DNA of 64,000 bases, taken from the NCBI GenBank assembly GCA_016927475.1, contig JAFGMO010000067.1:17872-81871 (forward strand), read 5' to 3'. Of this stretch, positions 55,998-62,937 are shown piece after piece; within the stretch, counting starts at the first letter, position 1, and each line of letters starts with the position of its first letter. The notes beneath the pieces were generated by a model. That model did not search any database, was not told where the DNA came from, and saw only the letters and a program-made list of their open reading frames with translations. The position numbers were made by a program, and so were the translations under genes. The DNA is from Candidatus Aminicenantota bacterium. Lineage in GTDB: Bacteria > Acidobacteriota > Aminicenantia > Aminicenantales > Aminicenantaceae.

Positions 55998-57761
55998 TTA
56001 TCTTCTCTCCCGGCTTTGGGGAATGGGACTCAGTTTATCGTATAAAACAACAGCTTTGTTCCATTCTCCGGGAGTCATCATCCTGCCTGTTTTGCGGGTT
56101 TCGGGATCATACATGCGGAAGTGGTTGTACTTGACAAGAAGAAAATCACCCAGATCCCACCAGGCACGGACCACGTTGTCGGCATGGCGGAGGCAAAAGT
56201 CGGTTAGGAAGGTGGCGGCTTTTTCAGGGTTTTCGTTATAGAGACCTTCAGCCACTTTGTCGATGGCGGGGATCTGTTCAAAGGCTTTTCCTTCCCATTC
56301 TTCCCTTATTTTTTTTACGTCTTCGATGGCGTAAGAATAGGCGACCTGGGTATGGAAATCAACATAGTCAAATGCCCAGCGGGCGGATTGGCGGTTGAGA
56401 ATCCAATGGTCTCCGACGGAGAATGAGTCGGGAAGGGCCTTCACCCCGGCGTAGAAGGGGATAAAACATGATGTGTCCTGGGCGCCCAGAGCCACCCAGA
56501 GGATTCCGCCTATGGGATCCGGCAGCCAACTTCGGCACTGGGCTACGGTCGTGTATTCGACATTGTTGACGCTTATGCAGCGGGGACCGGTGTAATTTTC
56601 TTTGTCCAGCCTGAACCCTCGAAAATAATTCGGGTTGGAAAAGGGACCGGCCTTGATACCTTGGGCGGGATCAAAGATACTACCCTTATATTTATCCCGG
56701 TGGATGGCCATTACGTCCTGGACCGACATTTTTTTATCCGGCTTGACCGAGAAGGGGAAATCCATATTGGGGAGGTCGGGACTGAAATTTTTTGAAGGGG
56801 CAACAAGGCTGTAAAAGCGCCAGAGACGGCCTCTTCGGCCGTAAGAGGATGAAGCACTCCCCAGTGTGGGGCAGTAGGCTTTTTTCCAGCTAAAGGGTTC
56901 TCCTGATTCCGGGTCGTAAAATCCCATCTCTACTGCCAGGGATACGGCATTTGGGGAATACAAAAAGTGGTCGGAATCATTCCGATTGATTTCGCCGATA
57001 CGGGATTCATTAGGACAGACTGAAACATGATTATCGGGAACCCTCTGGGCGCACCAGACTGTCCCTGGTTTCCCGCTTTCAGGAGTCCACAGCGGACCGA
57101 CCGGCATGATCTCGAACAGCCAGGCTTCATGGGGATCGGCTACAGCCAGCATTTCACCGCTGTCATAGTATCCGTATCCATATTTTTCTCCCAGCGAACC
57201 CATGAGTTTGACGGCTTCTCGAGCGGTCCGGCACCGTTCCATAGCCAGAAGAGTGAGCATGGTGATGTCCATTTTGGCCGCCGGTGTCGGGTTCATCATT
57301 TTTCTCTGACAGCCGATGGTTGCTTCGCCGATGCTCACCTGGTGTTCGTTCATGTATCCGAAAACTGAAAACCGATAGGCAAAGGTATGCTGGACCTGGG
57401 GGATGTCCAGTTCGGTATAACCCTCTTCCAGGTTTCCCCATTTTCCACCTTCTTCGGGGGGCCAGGTTTTTATCTGGTGAATATGGTATATCTTGCGTAC
57501 TGCGTCTTCTTCATGGTCGGCGGCGGGAACATGATGCCAGGTGAAGTCGCATACTCCGCAGTCGGCGGCGTGTGTTACGATAACCGAACCGTCGGATGAA
57601 GCGTTTTTTCCGACGAGAATAGAGGTGCATCCTTCAGGAAATTCGGGATAGAACTCAACGGTGGTTTTTTCGGCGGGACGGGTTGCCGAGAAAAGGATGA
57701 TAAAAACCGCAAGAATCAAACACAGGGAAAAAAAAGAAAGGCTTTTTTTAAGATTCAACAT
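55998..57761 (-). CDS. C69-family dipeptidase, tandem copy 3
   Basis: 587 residues, first of the three in transcription order. Signal helix SFFSLCLILAVFIILFSA; nucleophile C45 in FPEGCTSILVGKNASSDGS. The cysteine-rich segment reads THAADCGVCDFTWHHVP, with the first Cys of the other copies changed. Core blocks are the same as in copy 2, to which it is closest (DEHHEDAVRKIYHIHQ region and NYFRGFRLDKENYTGPRCI). AAAGGAG upstream. The divergent region upstream carries a palindrome-overlapping promoter-like site. Confidence 0.92.
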   Translation of the reverse strand: MLNLKKSLSFFSLCLILAVFIILFSATRPAEKTTVEFYPEFPEGCTSILVGKNASSDGSVIVTHAADCGVCDFTWHHVPAADHEEDAVRKIYHIHQIKTWPPEEGGKWGNLEEGYTELDIPQVQHTFAYRFSVFGYMNEHQVSIGEATIGCQRKMMNPTPAAKMDITMLTLLAMERCRTAREAVKLMGSLGEKYGYGYYDSGEMLAVADPHEAWLFEIMPVGPLWTPESGKPGTVWCAQRVPDNHVSVCPNESRIGEINRNDSDHFLYSPNAVSLAVEMGFYDPESGEPFSWKKAYCPTLGSASSSYGRRGRLWRFYSLVAPSKNFSPDLPNMDFPFSVKPDKKMSVQDVMAIHRDKYKGSIFDPAQGIKAGPFSNPNYFRGFRLDKENYTGPRCISVNNVEYTTVAQCRSWLPDPIGGILWVALGAQDTSCFIPFYAGVKALPDSFSVGDHWILNRQSARWAFDYVDFHTQVAYSYAIEDVKKIREEWEGKAFEQIPAIDKVAEGLYNENPEKAATFLTDFCLRHADNVVRAWWDLGDFLLVKYNHFRMYDPETRKTGRMMTPGEWNKAVVLYDKLSPIPQSRERR

Positions 57762-57831
57762 AGGACTCCTTTATCGCGAATTTTCATCGAAGGGAAAGAA
57801 TTATACCCTTTTTTTTACGTTTTTTCACGTT

Positions 57832-57856
57832 TTGACATCAAATATTTGATATGATA
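57832..57856. promoter_or_regulatory. Promoter-like TTGACA overlapping a perfect palindrome
   Basis: TTGACA (57832-57837) points toward the small plus-strand gene at 57913 and overlaps ATCAAATATTTGAT (57837-57850), a perfect 14-bp palindrome of operator type, in the divergent region before C69 copy 3. A -10 is only weakly matched by TATGAT or GATAAG. A dimeric regulator site is the simplest reading. Confidence 0.35.
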
Positions 57857-57912
57857 AGAAAGCTTTTTCAAGGGCGATAAAACCGGCGGGGAAAAGCTGC
57901 CGGTCCGGGGAA

Positions 57913-58224
57913 ATGCTTATGGAAAAAGAAAAAACCAAACAGGCGATTCAGAAATGCCGGAAACATCTTGTGCCGGACAAAGTTATTTTATGTTTGAAAA
58001 AACTTTTTGACGATTCTCCCCACGGATTGGTGGCTTATGCCATCGGGTTTGAATATGAAAAATCCGGCCGGTTCAAGGAAGCGGTAGGTTTTTATGAGAA
58101 AGCCGAATCTTTATTCGAAGAAACTATTTATAAAAACATGGCCCGTTTTGCTATCAATAATATCGTCGTTGATGTCCTGCATGCCGACGATAAGCGCAAA
58201 AAACGAAAAAAGAGCCCCAGCTAG
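57913..58224 (+). CDS. Small TPR-like protein
   Basis: 103 residues (101 if it starts at the ATG at 57919, which has GGGGA at better spacing). One TPR-like helical repeat is visible around 35-70 (HGLVAYAIGFEYEKSGRFKE, AVGFYEKAESLFEE). The C-terminus is very basic (ADDKRKKRKKSPS). It lies alone on the plus strand in a minus-strand region, and its last four bases overlap the 3' end of the convergent M14-like gene. Function unknown. Confidence 0.65.
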   Translation: MLMEKEKTKQAIQKCRKHLVPDKVILCLKKLFDDSPHGLVAYAIGFEYEKSGRFKEAVGFYEKAESLFEETIYKNMARFAINNIVVDVLHADDKRKKRKKSPS

Positions 58225-59384
58225 TTGAGGAACACTTTATCAGGGTCAGCTTTTGAGGGATCGTGGTAATAACTTCCCGTTCCGTTTTGAACCACTTGGG
58301 CGTAACGGGGGACATGGCTGACTTCGATGGCCCTTTCCGGTTTTTTTCTGGAGTACTGCCGCATGATTTCAAGGACGACCGAGCAGTGCTGGCCGACCCG
58401 TTTGTCCATGGGCCAGCCGGATTCATCATAAGGAACGAAAAGCATTTTTGCTTTGGCCAGCTTCAGCAGAAAAGGATCTTTCCCATCGAGGAGAAATTTT
58501 TCCGTTTTGGGCCCTGTCGGCTGGTCCAGGAAGGGGATAGGGGCTTCCAGGAGGAATGGGAGTGTATCCGAGTAATCGCCGATTTCCCTGTGGGAAAGTC
58601 CGCGGAATCCTGAAGGAGACGGTTCGACATGGTTATCGAATCCTTCGCGGGCCTTGACGGTCAGGGAAGCCATGGTGGCCATCCGAGCGGATTTTTCGGG
58701 AGCGACGATGCAGTTGGTGACGGGAAACATGGTTTCCGCTCCATGGATGTCGAAGGCGATATCCACATTTTCTTGCCGCATGATTTCCATTGCGCCGAAG
58801 GTCACCTGTTCCATAAGAGGACCGTCGGCCCGTCCAGGCCAGGTCCGGTTGGTGTTGCGAACATCAATGAAGGAAAGAAGCTGCTTGTCCGGATAGTGAA
58901 TGTACACATCCGGGTCCGGCCACTGGTCAAGAGGTGAAGCGTCGCGGTTGCCCAGCCGGAATTTTTTGCTTCCCCAATCCGTAGGAATCTCGAAATAAAG
59001 AGGATACCCGTCTCCGGGCCTGGTATTCCGGCCTCCGCTGTTGTTGAATTGGGGAATGATGATAAGGGTGCCCTTTTCGACGACGGCGTTTTCAAGGAAA
59101 ATCAAGGCGGCGAGAAGCGAGGCTGGTTCATTGGAATGGGTGTTGGCCATGATCAGTGCCTTTCCCCCTTCTTCATTTCCTTCGAGGAAAAAAACGGTGG
59201 TGTCGGCCATCGTACCCTTGAGGCCGGGGGAATAGTCACTGAGCTTCGCCGTTCTGGTAACACCGGGGCCGGCGACCATGGGAACATCAAAATGGCGCTG
59301 ACGAAAAAGCTGAATGCCGGCTAAGGTGGTCCCTGCGGCGAGGAGAACAATCAAAACAATTTTTATCATCCATTCACGAGACAT
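58221..59384 (-). CDS. Exported M14/aspartoacylase-like metallohydrolase
   Basis: 387 residues from the ATG at 59384 (AAGGAG 7 bases upstream) with an N-terminal anchor (IKIVLIVLLAAGTTLAGIQL). Zinc ligands of the succinylglutamate desuccinylase/aspartoacylase branch are visible: H83 and E86 in NTHSNEPASLLAAL, and H214 in AFDIHGAETMF. A Glu in FLLEAPIPFLDQP is a candidate general base. It would remove an acyl or C-terminal amino-acid group outside the cytoplasm. It lies 23 bases downstream of the 51-residue membrane protein, forming an operon with the permease, in the same peptide-processing neighbourhood as the C69 genes. Confidence 0.85.
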   Translation of the reverse strand: MSREWMIKIVLIVLLAAGTTLAGIQLFRQRHFDVPMVAGPGVTRTAKLSDYSPGLKGTMADTTVFFLEGNEEGGKALIMANTHSNEPASLLAALIFLENAVVEKGTLIIIPQFNNSGGRNTRPGDGYPLYFEIPTDWGSKKFRLGNRDASPLDQWPDPDVYIHYPDKQLLSFIDVRNTNRTWPGRADGPLMEQVTFGAMEIMRQENVDIAFDIHGAETMFPVTNCIVAPEKSARMATMASLTVKAREGFDNHVEPSPSGFRGLSHREIGDYSDTLPFLLEAPIPFLDQPTGPKTEKFLLDGKDPFLLKLAKAKMLFVPYDESGWPMDKRVGQHCSVVLEIMRQYSRKKPERAIEVSHVPRYAQVVQNGTGSYYHDPSKADPDKVFLN

Positions 59385-59407
59385 GTTTTTTCTCCTTGGA
59401 TATTTGT

Positions 59408-59563
59408 TCATTTCACACGCAGGACGCGCAGTATGAGCGGAATGAGAACAAGAAGATAATGGAAGAAATATTCCGGATTCTTTTTTTCCCGGATAAAATT
59501 CCAAACGACCATGCTGATTAGATAAACACAGATGATGTAATAAAGAATCATGATAAAGGGCAT
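59408..59563 (-). CDS. 51-residue membrane protein, permease partner candidate
   Basis: Short gene between the permease and the M14-like enzyme, same strand. ATG at 59563 is preceded by GGGAGG at good spacing, and the frame runs to TGA at 59408. The product starts MPFIMILYYIICVYLISMVV and continues WNFIREKKNPEYFFHY, with two hydrophobic helices flanking a charged loop and a basic end LRVLRVK. Its position 84 bases after the permease stop recalls the small subunits or accessory membrane peptides of transporter operons. No family recognised. Confidence 0.65.
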   Translation of the reverse strand: MPFIMILYYIICVYLISMVVWNFIREKKNPEYFFHYLLVLIPLILRVLRVK

Positions 59564-59647
59564 CTTTGCCTCCCATTTTGGCTTTTTTTTATAACGTTGA
59601 AGTTTCCCGTTTGAAAGGAAACGTCCGTTTTTCGTGTTGGCTGCATG

Positions 59648-60961
59648 CTACATACTCCACCGGACGAGAAATTCCAGCTTCGAGCTGAAGACGACCATCA
59701 AGATGCCGGTAATGGTGATGACAATCCAGGGGACCCAGGTGTTTTTCAGAAAGGACCAGTAGGACCCCTTATGTTCGGAGACCATGACACTCAAGCGGCC
59801 GATGAGTGCGGTTGGGGGCAAACCGTCACCAAGAGGCCAGAGCAACGTGAGTCCGGCGATGGCTACGGTCGCGTGAAAACCGATGGAGTCCAGAAACCAG
59901 ATCAGGGGAATACCGATGATGGCCGCCGCACCGTATGTCAATACCCCCTCGGAAAAAGGGATGATAATGGCCAGGGAGATAAAAAGAAGGACAAGGGGGG
60001 TGCTGATAACAGCGAAGGAAATGAGTCCCCGTACACCCGTAGCGGTCATAACCTGCTGAAGCATGCCCACGACAACGATCGTTGTCAAGAGGGGGAGGAG
60101 CCTTTTGATCGTATCACGGGAAATTACCAGAAGATTGACCTTTTTCGGGCTGACCAGGAAGGCGGCGAGGGTGGCCACCATGAATTGAAGGGGAAGTCCT
60201 ATAATGGGCAGGGAGAAGGGCCAGATCCGGACCGCCGCCACGAGTCCGAAGAAAACGAAAAAAGGAAGGGCGATACGCCACCAGCTCATTTTTTTGGGCA
60301 CTTCAGGCATTTGATTCAAAATATCCGCCAACTCTTTTTTTTCTTCCCGTTTCCATCCCAAGAAAAGCATGGTGAATGTGCCCAGAAGAAGAACGGGAAC
60401 GGCCAAAGGCAGCTCGAATCCTACGTAAGGAATAGCCGTCCCGGCGCAGAGCATCATGGCCCAGATGTTAACCGGAGGAGCGGCGGCGCTCAACCCGGCA
60501 ACGATAAAAAGTATGGCCGCGACTTTCTTTTCAGGGATGCCCAGGTACCTGAGCGCCATGACCGTCGGGGCTCCCACAACGAGAACGGAGACGCTGCCCG
60601 CTCCCGTCAGGGCCCCGGGGATGAGAATGATGAACATGAGGATGAGGAGCGCCAGGATTCTTTTGTTGTAAAAAGTTTTGATGGTTCCCCTGACGACGTA
60701 ATCGACCCCACCGAATTCACTGATGACGGCCATGAAAATGGTTGCTGTAGAAAAAACAAGCATAACGTCGAGGTAAGTAAAAGCTCCTTCAACCATATGG
60801 CGTGCGAGCTGGCCGATGGGAGGAGTTTTGACAAAAGCCCCGGCAATTCCGCCGGCCAGGGCGGCCGCGAACATACTGGTCTCGACGGAAAGTTTTTTCC
60901 ATTTGGCTACCGTGTAAGCGATGACCATGACAAATGCTATGATTCCGATTTGTGCATACAT
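59648..60961 (-). CDS. IT-superfamily / TRAP large-permease-like transporter
   Basis: 437-residue integral membrane protein from the ATG at 60961 (AGGTGG 6 bases upstream), with about eleven or twelve helices. Features resemble the DctM/ion-transporter type: a helix-breaking PGALTGAGSVSVLVVGAPTV segment, LSAAAPPVNIWAMMLCAG, and PLGDGLPPTALIGRLSVMVS near the C-terminus, the duplicated hairpin signatures of this superfamily. No DctP or DctQ subunit is seen, apart from the short membrane protein just downstream. Substrate unknown; the adjoining acyl-amino-acid hydrolase suggests amino acids or organic acids. Confidence 0.82.
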   Translation of the reverse strand: MYAQIGIIAFVMVIAYTVAKWKKLSVETSMFAAALAGGIAGAFVKTPPIGQLARHMVEGAFTYLDVMLVFSTATIFMAVISEFGGVDYVVRGTIKTFYNKRILALLILMFIILIPGALTGAGSVSVLVVGAPTVMALRYLGIPEKKVAAILFIVAGLSAAAPPVNIWAMMLCAGTAIPYVGFELPLAVPVLLLGTFTMLFLGWKREEKKELADILNQMPEVPKKMSWWRIALPFFVFFGLVAAVRIWPFSLPIIGLPLQFMVATLAAFLVSPKKVNLLVISRDTIKRLLPLLTTIVVVGMLQQVMTATGVRGLISFAVISTPLVLLFISLAIIIPFSEGVLTYGAAAIIGIPLIWFLDSIGFHATVAIAGLTLLWPLGDGLPPTALIGRLSVMVSEHKGSYWSFLKNTWVPWIVITITGILMVVFSSKLEFLVRWSM

Positions 60962-61036
60962 GTTTTCCACCTGGCCCCATTTTACATATTGGATTTCAGG
61001 ATAGTCAAGGAACCTTTTTTCGGACACGTTCATAAT

Positions 61037-61105
61037 GGATTATGTTTCATGGTATTAATTTTTTTCAGAAAAAAAAATAATACTCTCTTGGATGAAACAC
61101 AATCC
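61037..61105. repeat. Imperfect inverted repeat upstream of the permease
   Basis: GGATTATGTTTCAT (61037-61050) pairs with ATGAAACACAATCC (61092-61105), 13 of 14 positions, and inner GTATTA/TAATAC arms extend the pairing across an A/T-rich middle. It lies in the divergent region between the permease (minus) and the small membrane gene (plus), so it may be a regulator-bound or transcript-folding element. Confidence 0.5.
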
Positions 61106-61210
61106 GTGTCATTTTATATCGAACAAATCATTCGGATATAGCGTATAATCAAATTGATATCCGCATAAACGTATGGGATTCGTTTCCATCACGATATGGG
61201 AGAAAAGTAT

Positions 61211-61405
61211 ATGGTGAAATTTTTACTGTGGTTGATTCTTTTTGTTCTCTGCTGGCCCCTGGCCCTTTTGGCTTTGGTGCTTTATCCTTTAATCTGGCTT
61301 TTGCTTCTGCCCTTCCGGCTGGTCGGCATCACCGTTTCCGCCGTTTTTGAGCTGTTGAAAGGACTGATTTTGCTCCCGGTCAGGGTATTGCGGGGCGGGA
61401 GATAG
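61211..61405 (+). CDS. Small hydrophobic membrane protein
   Basis: 64 residues from the ATG at 61211 (GGGAG upstream; an ATG five codons earlier is an alternative). Two long helices, MVKFLLWLILFVLCWPLALL and LVGITVSAVFELLKGLILLP, with a Pro/Arg-rich turn between them and a basic end. No family recognised. A strong bidirectional terminator follows 26 bases after its stop. Confidence 0.65.
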   Translation: MVKFLLWLILFVLCWPLALLALVLYPLIWLLLLPFRLVGITVSAVFELLKGLILLPVRVLRGGR

Positions 61406-61430
61406 AACGTTATCATCTCTTGGGAATAAA

Positions 61431-61469
61431 AAGGAGAAAGGCGGATAATCGCCTTTCTCCTTTCCTCTT
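61431..61469. terminator. Bidirectional rho-independent terminator
   Basis: AAGGAGAAAGGCG (61431-61443) and CGCCTTTCTCCTT (61450-61462) form a perfect 13-bp stem with a 6-base loop. T-runs follow on both strands (TTTCCTCTTTTT to the right; TTTTTATT when read leftwards), serving the small membrane gene on the left and the SH3b-barrel gene on the right. Confidence 0.9.
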
Positions 61470-61503
61470 TTTAACTAATAGGTATGTTCGGCTTTATAGT
61501 ACC

Positions 61504-62745
61504 TCAGAACATGATCTTGAAGCCGGCACCGAAGAAAATACCGCTCAGGTCAAAAGAACCTTCCCTTATGTTGGAATAGGCCGGATCAGTTGGAGCAGCA
61601 ACAGACCAAGTGAGATAAGAGATGGTCTCTCCTGTTGAATGGGTTGTCTCATAGTAGTAAAGGGTTCTTTTTTCGTCGTTGCTGAAGGGCCAGATCAATA
61701 CCCATCCTTCATCAGTGTAGTCGGCTTCTATTCCGGAAAATTTGGCGTAGCGGCCCTGGGCCTCGATGAAAAACGCAAAATTGGGCGAGAGGTTGAAACT
61801 AAATCCTAGACCGCCGTGGAATCCGATGGTGTTCACAGAGCCGGTGGCGGCGATTTCCGCTCCTACAAGAATCAAATTAAATGTTCTTGCGAAGTCAAAG
61901 CTGCCCAGGTAGTAGGCGCCCCCCAGCGAGAAGTCGAGGCTGGCGGCTGTGCCCATCGGTACGCCGAAATGCAGAGTCAGTTTCAGGGGAATGGCCGTCA
62001 GTTTCAGAGCATAGTTATCGATGGGAAGTACGTCATACATGATATCGCCGGTTTCCTGGCTGGCGGATATGTATCCCGCTCCCAGGCCGATGCCGATATT
62101 GGGGGTGAAATTGATGAGTATTTCTCCGCCGAACTCCATGCCCATGCCGAACTTTTTGTACTCTCCTGTTACCAGGGTGGGATCAAAATCGTTTTCCAGA
62201 ACATACTGCATCCCGTCCATGGCTTTGTTGTAATCTCCGCCCATGAGATAATTTAAGCCGCCGCTGAGCTTAATGCCGAATCCCATTCCGCCCCTGCCTC
62301 TGGGGCCTTCGTAATAAGGATCTTCCATCTGCCTGCCTGAATCCCCTGGCGGAGGTGGAGGGGGGGGCGGCGTTGTCGCCCGCCGTGCGGGCCGGACTTC
62401 TCTGGCCGGTTCGGCCTCTTCGACCTCGGGCTGGGCTTCCGTTGTTTCCTCAACCGCTTCGGTTTCTCCGGCAACCAATTCAACGATGCTTGAATGGACA
62501 TATCCGGTGACGACAAATCCGCTGGCATCCGGGGGAAGGTTGACCTTGTACCATTCGCCCTCTGTTTCCAAAACTTCCAGCATTGATCCCATCGGAGCGG
62601 TTCCGATGACCTTGGCTTCAAGGGAGGGTTTCAAACGAACGTTAGCCGACCGGACCTTAATCCGTACTTTTTCCGCAAGTCCCATACCTGCCAGCAGCAG
62701 GACAAGGGAAATGCAAAGAATAAATACTGCCTTATTTTTCCTCAC
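61504..62745 (-). CDS. SH3b domain-beta-barrel outer-membrane protein
   Basis: 413 residues from a GTG at 62745, chosen because AAAAGGAGG lies upstream and a signal peptide (AVFILCISLVLLLAGMGLAE) follows. An SH3b domain occupies about 25-90 (VRIKVRSANVRLKPSLEAKV, EGEWYKVNLPPDASGFVVTG). A linker rich in Glu and then eight consecutive prolines leads to a beta-barrel (about 165-413) with GGLNYLMGGDYNKAMDG, IGIGLGAGYISASQETGDIM and a final IMF ending in Phe, as required for barrel insertion. SH3b modules often bind peptidoglycan, so the protein may link wall and outer membrane. Confidence 0.85.
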   Translation of the reverse strand: MRKNKAVFILCISLVLLLAGMGLAEKVRIKVRSANVRLKPSLEAKVIGTAPMGSMLEVLETEGEWYKVNLPPDASGFVVTGYVHSSIVELVAGETEAVEETTEAQPEVEEAEPAREVRPARRATTPPPPPPPPGDSGRQMEDPYYEGPRGRGGMGFGIKLSGGLNYLMGGDYNKAMDGMQYVLENDFDPTLVTGEYKKFGMGMEFGGEILINFTPNIGIGLGAGYISASQETGDIMYDVLPIDNYALKLTAIPLKLTLHFGVPMGTAASLDFSLGGAYYLGSFDFARTFNLILVGAEIAATGSVNTIGFHGGLGFSFNLSPNFAFFIEAQGRYAKFSGIEADYTDEGWVLIWPFSNDEKRTLYYYETTHSTGETISYLTWSVAAPTDPAYSNIREGSFDLSGIFFGAGFKIMF

Positions 62746-62937
62746 TGCATATCCTCCTTTTAAGATTTTTTCTATATATACCTCAAAATGGGTATAAAAA
62801 CAATCATGAAAATAAACTTTTTTGATTTTGTCGTCTTTACATAATGAGGGTAAAAAATCTATGATTGACATTGGAATAAAAAAAAATAACAAATTACGTA
62901 CCGCGGATAGATCATTTTTCGGAAGGCGAGGAAAAGG

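Noticed and set aside
59645..61141. 498-codon plus-strand open frame opposite the permease
   Set aside because: The translation is low-complexity and highly charged, typical of the antisense of a hydrophobic membrane protein; the minus-strand permease has clear family motifs.
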